Position numbers and translations under genes: made by a program. Shown one piece after another: positions 32,908-45,826 of a stretch of DNA of 64,000 nucleotides (positions within the stretch are counted from its first letter, which is position 1; each line of letters begins with the position of its first letter). The DNA lies in assembly GCA_021521415.1 (NCBI GenBank), contig JAIQDT010003831.1:1-64000 (forward strand). The letters run 5' to 3'. The notes beneath the pieces are model-generated. The model was not told the origin of the DNA. It made no database searches and saw only the letters and a program-made list of their open reading frames with translations. The stretch is from Bidens hawaiensis. Lineage: Eukaryota > Streptophyta > Magnoliopsida > Asterales > Asteraceae.

Positions 32908-34992
32908 TGTGACATCTGCCCCGATCCGACCCGACCCAGGTACCCGTTTCTCTGACCCGATCTCTTTCTTTTATGATTTAATATTTATTTATACTTATAC
33001 TTTATTTTTAATAATAATAATATATTTTCCTTCCCGCCTCTTTCTCTCTCTTTCTTCCGCCGTCCCGTCCCTCTCCTTCTCTCTTTCCGCCTTCTTTTCC
33101 CTCTTGTCGCCGTCCCGCCCTTACGCCTTGTTTCCCTCTTTTTCTTCTAACTCTTTGCTTGTCCTCTGTTCCTTCCCGCCTAAGGTTGTCTGCGCAGCTC
33201 CACGCGCCAGACCCCTTTCAAGGAATCCTGCGTGAAGACCACCTGTTACAGCGATACGCGAGACGAACTCTTCTCGCAGCGCGCTAAGAATTGTAATTCT
33301 TCTCGCAGCGCGCTAAGAACGGTAGTTCTTCCCGCGACGCGCTAAGGATTTGTAGTTCTTCTCGCAGCGCTCTAAGAATCGTAGTTCATCCCTCGACGCG
33401 CGAAGAATTATAGTTCTTCCCGCGGCGCGCTAGGAATTTTAGTTCCTCCCGCGGCGCGCTAAGAAATGTGATTCTTCCCGCGGCGCGCTTAGAAAGGTAG
33501 TCCTTTCCGCGACGCGTTAAGGTTGGTTCTGTCTGCCTTCGCGCTCGCGCTCTCTTGACCTTCTGTGTCTGCCTTCGCGCTCGAGCCTTCTCGCGCTAAA
33601 CCCTTTGAGTTTTCTTCTGTTTAATCTAGCCGTTTGCTTTTGTGTTGTCTTATCTTAGTGCTGTTGACCTAATCTGCTTTATGTCTGAAAAGTTACTTTC
33701 GGCGCAGCATGCGCACCAACCCCATTGGTTGGCAGAAAAAGTGGCTGACATTACCTTTGGAGATCTGCTTTTTCCATGCGTGACCAGTACCTTTATCTGA
33801 CCCTCCCATGCCTTTTTACTGTTCCCTGTCAGCCTTTTTCTCTTTTTCCCTGCTGCCATATCTTTTGATATCTTTTACTTTTCTAAACTTGCTTTTGATA
33901 TCTTTTGTTTTGTCTTGTTCTGTTTGTCTTGGAATCTTTTCCCCTTTTTCTGGATTCATGTCTCCTAGGGTTTCTCTATAAATAATAATGTTATTTTTAA
34001 CACTAACACACACAAAACACTCCTGTTCTCTCTTGCTCCTTGCTCTCTCTGCCGCCTCCTCTCTGCCTCCGTCTTCCTCCCTGTTCTGTCCTGCTTTTCC
34101 GGTAACATATTATAAATAATAATTTACTTATTAATCATGCTAACTTATAATCAAGACTTAAAACAAATCATTAAAACAACAATCTTATTTATAGGTTAAC
34201 TTGTGCTTGTTTAAAGTTGGTTCTTGCTTTATCTTACACCGCACCGTTTATCAAGTGAGTAATCTCGTACCTAATCCCTTTTTATTTTTAATGTTTTGGG
34301 GTGTTCATGTGTTCGTACAAACTCGAGTCTTAAACTTGTTTATGAACTTTAGTCGCGCAGTATCCCATGTGTTGAGGACGTTTACTTGGCTGTTTATTTG
34401 TATGTGTGTATCATTAACCGCTTTGTTCGGCCTATTCCGAAGTTTTCATGGATCCATTAGATGAACACGGGAGACCTATCGTTTACGGTTTTCTTTGTTT
34501 ACACTTGCACAGATGTTTTCTTGTTTTTGTGCTCATTTGGGAGCACGGATTGAACTATGAACTATGAGCTATGATCTATTTAGGCTTGATCACAATCTGA
34601 TTGCACCCTTGTTAAACACCAGACATACACGTGTTGCGCGCAGATTTATTGTTATCTATTATTATCTATTAAACTTGATTTCTCACCAACACGCAAGTGT
34701 TTGACGTTTATTTTAACACATGTTCAGGTTTGCAGTAGCTGTTTTGGAGCTTGTGGACACATAGGAAGTTTTCTTTATTTTGGACCTAGATTAAAATGTA
34801 TCAAGACAAGTTATTTGTTGTTCTAATATTTTGCCTTATAATATATTGATTTATGATGATTTACGTTATCTTGTTTACTTTGCGCGTGCGCGAATGAATG
34901 TATTTATTAAATATTGACACCCAATAGTGTCACGAGTAATGAAACAATATGTGGCGCCCCGATGTATAATCTCCTTTGGTCGGGGTGTTACA
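32908..34992 (+). repeat. 3' LTR of the Gypsy element
   Basis: 2085 bp, near-identical to the 5' LTR. The length difference comes mainly from loss of one 10-bp 'ttatcttttg' unit near 33903 and one base near 34973. Confidence 0.94.
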
Positions 34993-35512
34993 ATAGTCAT
35001 TCTCCAATGGATCTTTTTTGGAGTACGTATATGATATAAATACTTGTTTAGAGCAACAACTTTTGATATATCAAATAACAACTGAAAACACATAAAATAT
35101 ATGTTTTTTGTATCATTGTTTAGTTATTTATGTATGTTTGAATGAACTTTGAAGTTTGTATGCAAAAAAAATGGAGTTAGGATAAAAAAATGAAGCAGAC
35201 CCGTTAATAGAAGAAAACTGTAGAAAACGGATTTTTTTTAATACCCAAAAAATAGGGTATTCAAAACCCATAAAACGGGTTTTTTTCAATACTCGAAAAT
35301 AAGGTCTTCAAATACCCGGGTATTGAAGACCCGGTTCAATACCCTACCCGAAACCGGTACACAGGGTATAGTTTTTCACGCCAATACCCGACCCGAACCC
35401 GACCCGATTATTGATAATACCCGATTTTTTAATACCCGATAATACCTTAACCCGGTTCCATACCCGAACCCGGTTTTTCATAATACCCGATTTGTGCACC
35501 TCTACTTCTATG

Positions 35513-35709
35513 TATGCTTTTGAGATACGAGATCTATCGGAGGTTCGTGTTAATCGAAAACAGAAAAGGTTAAGAGAAGGCCGGTTCAAACTGTGCTTCT
35601 AAGCAGGGTCGGGTCAGGGGTGTGTGAGCTGGATCGCCGGCTGAGGCATGTTATTTTCGGGGCCAAAACTTTTTTATACATGCATATATACATATGTGTG
35701 TATTTTATA
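35513..35709. other. Short spacer between two hAT-like elements
   Basis: Unique-looking sequence; nothing recognised. Confidence 0.5.
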
Positions 35710-36381
35710 TAGGGGTGTTCACGGTTCGGTTTTCACGGTTTTTAGGTCGAACCGTGAACCAAACCGTTAACAGCAGTTTTTGATTTTTGTAAAGCAAAAC
35801 CAAACCGTAGAACTTTTAAACCGAAACGTTAGTAACGGTTTGGTTCGGGTTTGGTTTCACAGTTTAGGATTGTTGGGTTTTTATACAAGATGTCAAAGAT
35901 AGATATTGATATAGTTATAGAAAAGTTGTTAATAATTTGCATATTTTGTTAAGTTTATACACAACTTGTTCACATTCAAGTTCAAACACAAGCTTATCTA
36001 AAATACGAAAGCACAAAGTTGTCTTAGTATGAACAAAACACAACTACACAAGTGTGTATGATTGGGATTAGGGGCTTAGCCCATTTCTTCTCAACTGTTG
36101 GTATATTTTATAACACTTAACATCTATGATTTAATTATGAATAGCAATATATCTGTGTATATACATATATAATATAAAATATTTACATAAGTAAATCAGA
36201 CATTCCGGTCCGATTTTATACAGTTGGTTTTCGACATAAATCGTAAACCAAACCGTTCGTTACGGTTTGAAATTTTCAAAACCGACCAAACAAAAGTTGG
36301 GATTAAAAACCAACCATGAAACCAAACCGATGACCGGTTTGGACGATTTCACGGTTTTGAACTGAACCGTGAACACCCGTA
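35710..36381. mobile_element. hAT-like MITE with GAACCGTGAACC subterminal repeats
   Basis: Termini TAGGGGTGTTCACGGTTCGG and CTGAACCGTGAACACCCGTA are a long inverted repeat. The 8-bp flanks are ATTTTATA and GTTTTATA (7 of 8 match). The interior has 'aaaccaaaccgtt' and 'aacggtttggttcgg' clusters near the ends and no coding sequence. Confidence 0.88.
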
Positions 36382-38095
36382 GTTTTATATATAAAAGATC
36401 CGAGTCAAACGAACTCGTAAATTTGGTCGATTGAATCGTTAATTTTGGTGTTTAAACTCGCTAGCAAAATAGGTTCGTCGTATAACTTACACTGGAAATT
36501 CGAGAAAATGGCTGTAAAAGCAAGTTTCAAGGAATGACAAAAATAGTCATTGCTTTTATTTCGTAATTAAGTTTTACATACTCACCCTTTTAGTTTTGGC
36601 TTAATTATATTTTACCTTAACATAATAACTTTTAGGACAACATATCATTTCGATAATGCTTTAAACGGTTTAAAAAATTAAGTTTATTTTATATTAACTA
36701 TATTAATCATCATAAATTATGTATTAATAACTCGTATATGCATTAAATTTTAGTGTTACGAAAATTTACGCATTACATTATATTATGTTCTTCCATATTT
36801 ATTGTTATAACACTAATCGTCGTTTATAAAAGTTAGCGTGTGTATTTTGTTATCCGTTAAGGCTTGCAAGCCTTTTTATTTCGGTTCGATCGTGATAGTT
36901 AAATTTTTAGAGACGGCCTTGCTTCTATGGGGCGTCGTTTTTTTTTTTTATGAAATCCATAAACGAGTTTGTTTTCAATGACAAGCGAGTGTTCATTAAT
37001 CGGATCATGAAAGATTTAAAAAGACTTGTTTGATGGATTATTTCCGGGTGTTGCTTCTCGTCAAGCATATTGCTAGTCTAGAAGTTTCTTTATTTCTTAA
37101 TAAAATTGGTAGTTCAAAATAAAAGAAAAAAAATATCATATTAAGAAACCAACTATGTAATATATCTTTAGTGGAATTCCAACATGCGTTGTGTTAGTTT
37201 AATTTTATTTTAGTTTTTTAAGTAAACCTTGATGGGGCACTTGGTAAGAGGTCGTGGTATTCATAGTAGCTAATTATATACACATACGTGTGTGTATATA
37301 ACATGTTATATCATAATTATATCTTTTAATAAGTAGCATATTGGTTTTCGTCTATTCTTTTTTTTATAAATTAAAATATTTTTTTATACTTTAATTGACA
37401 AACTTATAAACAAAAATTAGTTTGATCCATACCTGAGTCAGCTTATACTCGCCTTACTTGTGTCAAATCAAATCAAGATTGATGGGATTGAAATGCAAAA
37501 TCTTAAATTCTAACAACGTACGAATATATAAGAAACCAAATAATGTGTGACAGATTGACGCAAATTATGGATAAATATCAAGAAGTCAAAAAGAATTAAA
37601 TAGAGGTTTGTCTTGTATATTTGCCCTCAGGAATTGGGAATGCAAAGAAGACGAACATTGTCATGATATACTTATAATTGATGTTGAGTGATGTTGCTAG
37701 CCTTCATCATGAAAATTTGGCATAGCATATAATTTAAAGTGATAACGTGAGTTTGATATTGGATTAAAAGTCACGATAAGATTTTACCAAGGTCGTCTCA
37801 TGTTAAATGAATATACATGCATTTGATAATAAAATATATAATGAGAGAAGATAAAAACGTTTAGTTTTTTAACTACGAAGTTATATTTTTATGTTGTATA
37901 TGTAAAAACATAATTCATACTTATTTATTTTATCATTTTCTAATTTTCAAAACCCTTAAAATGTTTACTACAATTATAGTAATTCACTTGATAAGTAATA
38001 AAATTAACGTGACAACTTGTGAAATAGAGACTTGTTAAGGCTATGGGATCTCCCATAATTCTCCTTGAGTCGGGTTTCAAATTTAAGACTTTAAA
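36382..38095. other. Intergenic, nothing recognised
   Basis: AT-rich 1.7 kb with no supported gene, terminal repeat or array; a short palindrome (tatacacatacgtgtgtgtata) lies near 37280-37301. Confidence 0.5.
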
Positions 38096-38749
38096 CAGGG
38101 CCGTCTCCGAAAATCCCTTGAATGTTTTAGGCCCGGGGCTAGTAAAAAAGTAGGCCCTTAACATAAACTCACTAGTTCATATATAATTTAAATATTTGTG
38201 ATAACAATAATCAAAATAAAATATAAAAGTATTATAGCAAAAAGATATAATTTAAATACTTAAATGAAACATGAAACTCGTAGCATATTTGGAAGCAAAG
38301 CTTTCGATCAACTCATTGTAATACATACTCTCTAATATATTGTTCTCAATAGCAATAACGATTTAAATGGCTAATGGTAATGGTAAATTATGATCTAGAT
38401 TGGCTAACGATTCACGTCGGTCACATAAAAAAATACGATATAATAAACAATAAAATTTTTTTAGCAAAAAGTAATCATCAATCTGTTGGAATATTTAGTA
38501 AGCATGTGTGTTTGTTTGGGCTAAAAATAGAGACCAATTACAAAAATGAAAGGTAGACGTCTTGAACTTGCAACCTATTGAAACAAAACTGAAGGGATTT
38601 TCCATTCTACTACTACATTTAATTGAAATTTTTCACTAAAAGAATATTATTTATATATCAAAATGTTTTTGTTCCTAAACATTTTGGGCCCTCAAGAGGA
38701 GTGGGCCTTGGGCTATAGCCCACCTTGCCCCTCCCTTGGGTCGGGCCTG
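38096..38749. mobile_element. CAGGGCCG-type hAT-like MITE
   Basis: Termini CAGGGCCG and GTCGGGCCTG are imperfect inverted repeats, with 8-bp flanks ACTTTAAA and ACTTTAAG (7 of 8 match). 'taggccc' and 'gggccct' words occur inside each end. Same family as 54844-55183. Confidence 0.78.
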
Positions 38750-40217
38750 ACTTTAAGATATCAAGACTTAACCGTCACCCCGTGTCAAAGAACCAGAATG
38801 TCAAATGCTATTAATGTTTTTGCTAATTCTACATTTAAGGTTCAAGGGGTTGGTACTTGGTAGCTTTAAAGTAACAACATCCACATCAATGAGACCTATG
38901 TGTGAATTAAATTTGATGTGAGGGGTAGTTGGACAAAGCCATTAATGCTAGGGGACTATGGTCCAACACCAAACCGCAACAACTCTCAATTAATTCTATC
39001 TATGTCTCTTATTTGCCTCAACGAACACATTCCATTGTTCATATGTAATCACATGTTTGGTCCTTTGATATTCCAATTTAACATATTTACCCCTAGATAT
39101 AACTTTAAAATCAATTAAATTCGTTAAGGTAACATCACAAGTTAATTGATGAATACGTTAAAATAGCAAAAGAATAAAACTATTCAGTGTAAACTTACAT
39201 AATGTAATTAACTCACAAAATATTATTATTAAAAAAGGTGATGATCTTCGAGTTTAGAGGATATAGTTTTTCCGAAGTTAGATCTATTATCTAAATTTAT
39301 CGGTTTCTAGGTATTTGAAAAAAACAGGCTAAATATAGATGATGATGATGATGATGATGATGATGAAACGGAATGGTCAGCTGGAAAAGAACAAACTCGA
39401 GATCCTCCACTACCGATATGTACAAACACACCAAGGTTGAGGTGTGTGGAATGATGTTGAAAGTGAGGGTTTAAGAGGTAGCCGAACTATCATAGTATGG
39501 ATTGGGATGAAAGGAGTCGACGAGTGAAATAATGCAAGGTTTTTCATATCTTGTCTAATTAAATAAACTCGAATGTTACATAGCAAGGGAAGGGATGACA
39601 AGAAAGACTCTTTAACATAAGATTTCTAGTCGATGTTATAATCATTAATCATACAATTCATCGACCATTCAGAACGCATGTGAAAATTATATTGAGAGAT
39701 GTACAAATTTGAAGAACCAAACAACATAAGACCAACAATTCTCAAGCATACACAACAAACAAATTGAAACGTAAAATTAACTTTGAACTAGTAATAATTC
39801 ACATGCATGCTTTTAGTTCTTATATGTTATTATAATTATATTATTTTTAAGATGGATAAAGTATAGATCACTTAGATGCTATATTTTCTTATTCCAAATA
39901 GTACTCATATTCATAAACCAAATGACCAACCTTTCTTACCTCTGAATACTCAATGATTAATGAACATGTCATATTGTTGTTGTACATTCTTAAATAAGGT
40001 TTGCATTTATGTGTTCGATATTCCTTGAGCAGTGAATAATAAATATATGTGCTTCTACAAGAGTACCACGTACCTTAATGTGGGTCACCTGCCCTATACA
40101 ATATATTATATTAGCCCTCATTAACTTACCCTAGTTATAAATAAATAGAAAGTCACAAAAGCGATCATCTTTCGGGTACATTATACTTATACCTTTACAA
40201 AATATATACATTTACAG
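38750..40217. other. Intergenic, with a (GAT)n microsatellite
   Basis: No gene supported. A perfect run of GAT units lies at about 39338-39365. Confidence 0.5.
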
Positions 40218-40430
40218 CAGTGGCGAAGCTTGTACACGAATGTCGGGGGGGACTCAAAATGTATTATAAAAATCATAAACGAGAGGGGGGGCTCAAACTT
40301 TTAGCCGAAAACAGGTAAAATTACACTACGTATAAAAATTTTCAGACGAAAAGCAACTAAATTTACACTAATGCGCGAAGAAAACAGGGAGGGGGGGGGG
40401 GACCCTGGCCCTTGATATCCTTCGGCCCTG
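40218..40430. mobile_element. Short CAGTGGCGAAG-type MITE with a G run
   Basis: Ends CAGTGGCGAAG and CTTCGGCCCTG are inverted repeats (9 of 11 paired), with 8-bp flanks ATTTACAG and ACTTACAG (7 of 8 match). It contains 'cgggggggac', 'gaggggggg' and an 11-base G run near 40391-40401. Confidence 0.78.
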
Positions 40431-42159
40431 ACTTACAGTTACAAGTCATGTGAATTTATGGTTGTGCATCTGGTTTTGCTCTTGCATGAGACTTAAATCT
40501 CATTATAATCATGGACAAGTTAATCAATATTAATGCAATATACTATGTTCGCGTGTTATTACGGAGACTGGGGAGGGAAGGAGAGAAAGAGAGTTGGGAT
40601 TTAAGTTTATTTAATTGCTTAATTATTTTTATTTAATACATGTATTATGGTCAATTTATAAATGATTAAATGGTGTTTACAAATATCGAATTTAATCCCA
40701 AAAATCTTTTGTTTGATTTCACATATTAATGAAACTAGAATGAAACCAGCCAATAGCTAGAAAAGGTAAGTTCACTACAAAAGAGATCACCAACACACAA
40801 AACACCAAGAAGACCACCAGTAACACCAAACATTAATATACAACCCCTAATTATACAACCACATGAATGCTTTACTTGTGTCATGTTTGGGTTTTTTAGT
40901 GGAGATCCAAGTTTGATTCTCACTTGTGTGATTTTGGGTGGTTATTGGTATTGAATGATTTGAGTTAGGCATTGTGCAAAGGTTGTCATTTCGAACCCCG
41001 AGCTCACTCGTGTTTTCACCTCACCGTGTGTTACGCTAGAGGATTATGCTCTTGTGGTGACAACTAACGGTATGGTTTCCCAGGGGAACGCCAAAACCAA
41101 ACTCTGAAAGTCATAGTGGACCCGGTTAAGACAAAATAGTCTGGCCAGGTAAGGCAATGGACTCTCCAAATTTGAGGAGTGTAATAACATAACACACAAG
41201 AAAGTCGTCGTTTCAAAAAATATACAACCACCTAGCCGCCTCAAAACTTGAAAGCCTTCCAAGCCTCCAACTCACGAGTGTGAGCTTCGATCTATTCCTC
41301 ATCCAAAAATTGACGATCTTGATTTCCTCCATCAAATCCGATAAACGAACCAATGTACCCTTGTGTGTTACCTTATCCAGGTCTTTCATAAACACCAAAT
41401 TGTAATTAAAGTAATAGAGTGATTCTCACTAGCTAGTTTTAACTAAACATATAAAAAAATATATAATGTAACCCTGCATATACTCAGAAATTTAACAAAT
41501 TTAAAAATTCTGAAATTTTAAAACTCGCATCTGCTCTCCACCATACATATATAGGATATATGTATGTATGTAACATGTTGCTATCATGCCATGTAAATCA
41601 GAAACTTAAAAACTAGAAAGTCAATCATAAACAAGACAAGAAACATTCAAATGATTGACACTATATACATAATATAATCATCACATTTATATTACATGAC
41701 AATAATTGGATATATTCAGAAACTATAAAATGAATTTTTATAAGCAAACTAGGAATAAAAATTTACGCGTTGCAATGAAACCGTTTTAGATACATTTAAA
41801 CTGAAACTAAGTAATCCGAGTCCGATACCAATTATCAAATCGTGTCTGACATCTGACCCAATATACATCGGGTAGTTTTCCATTAGGTATTGAGCATACT
41901 GCATACCCAATGTTTCGGGTATGCCCATTAATTTGTTTAAAAATAACCTATTAGAGTTTTCATGTAAATTTTATTCATTCCATTCTTATTTTTATACAAT
42001 TTTGTGTTTTAACTTTTAACTACAAGTATGTTATGAAAAATACATATACTAAAAAAATTTCATCTTGTACGGAACTCGGAAGAAAAGTAGCATAAAGAAG
42101 CATTATTAGATAAAAGGTGAAAGGAAAACAAAATAAAAAATGTGTATATATATGGTTTG
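40431..42159. other. Intergenic, nothing firmly recognised
   Basis: No coding segment. About 40950-41200 has weak pol III A/B box-like words (TTAGGCATTGTGC, TTTCGAACCCC) and may be an old SINE; no ends found. Confidence 0.4.
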
Positions 42160-42673
42160 GGTGAAACTAGAGGTGGCAAATGGGTTGGGTTGGGTTGGGT
42201 TGGGTTGGGTTGGGTCGAACGAGTCATGGGTTGAAATAAGTCATGGGTTAAAATAAGTATGAGTCAAAACGAGTTTGGGTCAAAACGAGTCAATTTAAAA
42301 AAAATGTTTTGGTTTGGGTCAAAATAGGTTTGGGTCAAACCGGGTTTGGAGTTTTTTTTTTTTTTGAACGAGAATAATGGCGGAAACATTTTAGTTTTTT
42401 TAGATTTTTCGTTTTATACTTATATTTTAAGTTATGATTTTTTTAATTATTTTTTTGAAGGTTTTCTATTAAAATCAAAAACCCTCAAAAAATGTAACAT
42501 CCCGAAATTTCCAAAATAATAGGTAATATATTATTTGCGTCGGGAGAAATAAATGAGTTAGCGGAACGATAATAATAATAATAATAATATGAAAGAATAG
42601 GTAGGATAATTAGATAGGATTAGTTATGGACCAAAACGGAAATATGGGCCTTAGGTCCATGGGCTTAAGGGAG

Positions 42674-42681
42674 TATAAATA
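42674..42681 (+). promoter_or_regulatory. TATA box of the solo LTR
   Basis: 'gagTATAAATAcccc', conserved with the other LTR copy; a potential outward promoter towards the Harbinger element. Confidence 0.55.
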
Positions 42682-43224
42682 CCCCCCTTAAACCCTAATC
42701 CTTTCCATTCCATCCATCTTATCCATCCTAATTCTACACACTCAAAAACACACACACCACCACCACACATATACGCCCGAGAGAGGAAGGGTGAGATCGG
42801 AGACCAAACCGAGCCTATAACTTGATAGATCTTGAGCGTGCAAGCAAGATACAAGATTGTAGTTCGTCCCCAAGCTAACCGTAACCTTAAAAACACTTAA
42901 AGGTATGTTCGTTATCTTTAAAGTTTATGTTTTTTATAAACGGTTAGTCTTGAAACTTAAAGATAAAGTAAATCGGGTGTAAACGGAATATAAAGTAGCA
43001 AACTTGACGTTGGAAACGAACTTAACGAACCTATGGCTAAGTACGGCGACTTGTATTGAACGTTTTTAAGCGTAAAGGTCCAAGCTTTATGGTATATACG
43101 GGTTAAAAATGAACGAAAACGGGTAGGAAACGTTAGTGGGTGATATCGAACCTTAACAAGAGTATTAAAATCACAAGACGCTTGTTAAGATTGATAAAAA
43201 TCAACCCGTCGCTGCTGCTGGATA

Positions 43225-43390
43225 ACTTTGCTATGGAAGTTCGCGTTGTTTACAAGTTCGTTTGTGGACAAGTTCGCACGTGCATAAGTTCGCCCGATGC
43301 TAAGCAGCTAATGTTAAGTTCGCTATATATAGATAAGTTCGCTTATGTTAAATTCGCTTAATATTAAGTTCGCCAGAAGTTAAGTTCGCT
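43225..43390. repeat. AAGTTCGC tandem array in the solo LTR
   Basis: About nine copies of 'aagttcgc' separated by 8-15 variable bases. Confidence 0.85.
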
Positions 43391-43984
43391 GAGACATGAA
43401 TTAAAATCCTAGTGAGAAATGTGTTAAGACAGTTAATGGAAATAAAATTATTCCAAGCTGACCTGGCAGCTCGACCCCAACCAGGGGTTCTGCCCCTTGG
43501 ACCCTGCTAGGGGCTGCCACCCCTAGAACCTCGCTGTCAGGGGCGCTGCCCCCGAACCCCCATTCGTTGAGGGTTATAATTAGACCAGGAACGCGTTATG
43601 GGTAATGATAGATAATTGATACGTATAATTGTTATACAGTTAGTCGCGCACAGCTCAAGAGAGGAATAACCATTAGCAGAATAAGTAACCGAGTTCAGGT
43701 GAGTTTCTAGCCCCATTTCCTTGTTATGTTTTCGGGACTGTGTGCATACTCTATGTGAAGTGTGAATACACTTACCTTAAGTGGTAAGTGTATGCTATAG
43801 ATGTTATACAAAGTAGTTATTATATAATGTTTGTCGGTGCGTGAACGATCTTCGGATATTGCATGTATCGTCAAGGATAGAGACTGTCAAGTGGTTAATA
43901 GTGTGTATGATTGCTATGATGTGACTTGCTTATTGTGTAAATAATGTGCTGTTATGAAGTGGGTTATAGACAAGTAGATGTAGA

Positions 43985-44260
43985 GTGTGATAGAAGTGGC
44001 AAGAGTCTAGTAAGAGTGTTAGTGACATGACGATAGTACGTGGTAGGGTAAGCCTATACGTGACTTTGTTATTAAAGTGGCAAAGTGGCATAACGATATT
44101 CGTTATTAAAGTGACAAAGTGGCATAACGTTAATCGTTATTAAAGTGACATAAGTGGCTAAGCTGTAGAGGCAATTAAGTGGCTAAGCTGTAGGGATAAT
44201 TAAGCGGTTAAGCAGTAGCGGGTTAGACAGTGGGTTATGTGTCTTCGGATACGTATATGA
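43985..44260. repeat. AAGTGGCATAACG tandem array in the solo LTR
   Basis: Repeats of 'gttattaaagtgacaaagtggcataacg' (2-3 close copies) followed by 'aagtggctaagctgtagngg' copies. Confidence 0.85.
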
Positions 44261-45244
44261 TTTATGTAGTGGTTGTATGATAAGTTGCTTGATTAACTAG
44301 AACTCACTCAGCGTAGCTGGCTTTTAGTATGCACGCAGGTGAGCAGATTAAATAACTAGCATGAGGTTGGCACATGGCATGGATTGAACGGCTGACATCT
44401 GAAGATGGAAGAAAAGATGTTTTAAATATAATGTTTTGTGTTATGGTATCAAAGAAAAGATTTAATGTTTTGTAATGAATTATTTAAGTTGACGTTTCCG
44501 CGAAAGTTTTAATTAACTCTGATTGTAGGAACTGTGTTTATGAGTAAATCCGACGTTAAAGTAGGGCTACCGAGTACGGGGCCTTACAAAAAAAATATTC
44601 AAAAATAATAATAAAAAAATTATAACTCAAGATATAAATCATAAACAAAAAAAGTAAAAGCATTAAAATGTTTCATACGTTGTCCTCGTTCCATAAAAAA
44701 AAAAAAAAAAAAAAAAAAAACCTAGAATTGAACCGAAACCGAAAGAATCGACGAAAATGAAACAAAGAAACAAAAAGCCAAAACCGGACCACATCAATCG
44801 AAATCGAAAAAATCAATCAAAACGAAACTAAAAGAATTCAAACCGAACAAAAATAAAACTTAAAAACGAACAAAAACGAGTCCGGAATCGACCAGAAAGA
44901 AACCAAAACCCAACACGTCACAGGTGAAAACTCGTGTTGACTTGAAACCTGAACCGAACCCGTTCCGATCTGAAACCCGTTTCGTGCTGAAACCTGTCTT
45001 GTACGAAAACCCGTTCCGATCCGAAACCTGTCACATTTCCTTAGGACACTAACCCACATCGACCCATTTCTTTGAACTTGTCGACCCATTTTGACTCGAA
45101 AATAAAATGATGGAATTTCAAATGACTCATTTTGACCTATATATTTAAAATCTTTTACCAAAACCAACTCATTTAACATTTAAAACAACTCAAATTGACT
45201 CATTTGAAAGGGTTTGGGTCAAGATTGCCACCCCTAGGTGAAAC

Positions 45245-45823
45245 ACATATATGATTACGAGTAATCGGGCCAGGTATCACATTACCCAAATATGTGAAAT
45301 ATTTGTTTTTCAATCACGTACATGGTCCCGTACCCAAACACCCCGTCCCTGAATATTTGTGTTTCAGGCATAATCGCATAAATGTCAGACTTTGTTTTTT
45401 TTTCTCCAATCCAAATATGTAATAGCGCTCGTATGCAATGAGAATGGGAGACTGTAATTAACAATTTCCACAAAAGATCAAGGTTCTCCCAATCATGTTT
45501 CAAGGCTAAATTGTGCTTGTAATTCAGTTACGAACCTTGTTCGTTAATCAAATGGTCCAAGAAAATAGAAAGAAACCAGATAGAAACTAGAGACTTTTGA
45601 AAGAGACTTTGATTTAATCAAATCATAATATTTTATTCATGACTTTGATTACAAACTACTACCCCACTAACTAGATAACTACCCACCAACTAAGAAAACA
45701 CATAAAAAGTGAACATGTGCACTAATAATCTTGATACATGCAACATGGTTGGAAGGCACCTAACAAATTCATGGTAACGTGTTTTCTTAGTATTCTTTAA
45801 ATACCTTTTTTTTAACTAGAATG
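45245..45823. other. Intergenic, nothing recognised
   Basis: No supported gene or repeat between the hAT-like element and the Harbinger element. Confidence 0.5.
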
Positions 45824-45826
45824 TTA

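Larger units (their letters stand above)
25507..34992 (+). mobile_element. Complete Ty3/Gypsy chromovirus retrotransposon (Tekay/Del type)
   Basis: 9486 bp: 5' LTR 25507-27602, primer site, leader, one gag-pol frame 28257-32873, polypurine tract, 3' LTR 32908-34992. Flanked by a 5-bp duplication ATAGT (25502-25506, 34993-34997). The LTRs begin TGTGACATC and end GTGTTACA. By hand I count about eight substitutions and two small indels between them, so insertion is recent (roughly 0.15 Myr under the customary 1.3e-8 rate). Everything needed for autonomy appears intact. Clade assignment rests on the C-terminal chromodomain, single long frame and LTR size. Confidence 0.95.
25151..35504. mobile_element. 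hAT-like element split by the Gypsy retrotransposon
   Basis: Termini TAGAGGTG (25151) and CACCTCTA (ending 35504), flanked by a perfect 8-bp duplication CTTCTATG (25143-25150 and 35505-35512). The two halves (25151-25506 and 34998-35504) are full of 'tacccgaaacccgg' subterminal words and carry no transposase. Without the retrotransposon it is about 860 bp. Confidence 0.88.
42493..44588 (+). mobile_element. Solo LTR of a Gypsy-like retrotransposon
   Basis: 2096 bp, TGTAACATCC..GGGGCCTTACA, with flanking AAAAA on both sides (42488-42492, 44589-44593) and no internal region, as left by LTR-LTR recombination. Related in mirror orientation to 1-2049. TATA box at 42674-42681, two tandem-repeat blocks at 43225-43390 and 43985-44260. 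Confidence 0.85.
42168..45236. mobile_element. hAT-like element split by a solo LTR
   Basis: Termini TAGAGGTGGCAAATGGG and GATTGCCACCCCTA, flanked by a perfect 8-bp duplication GGTGAAAC (42160-42167 and 45237-45244). Left half has (TTGGG)n and 'gggtcaaaacgag' repeats; right half has the inverse 'gacccattttgac' and 'aacccgttccgat' words. Without the LTR it is about 970 bp and has no transposase. Confidence 0.88.

Noticed and set aside
40955..41200. Possible old SINE with A/B-box-like words
   Set aside because: Boxes are weak and neither a tail nor a target duplication could be found.
42183..42216. (TTGGG)n tract that looks telomere-like
   Set aside because: The plant telomere unit is TTTAGGG; this tract is part of the subterminal repeats of the hAT-like element at 42168.
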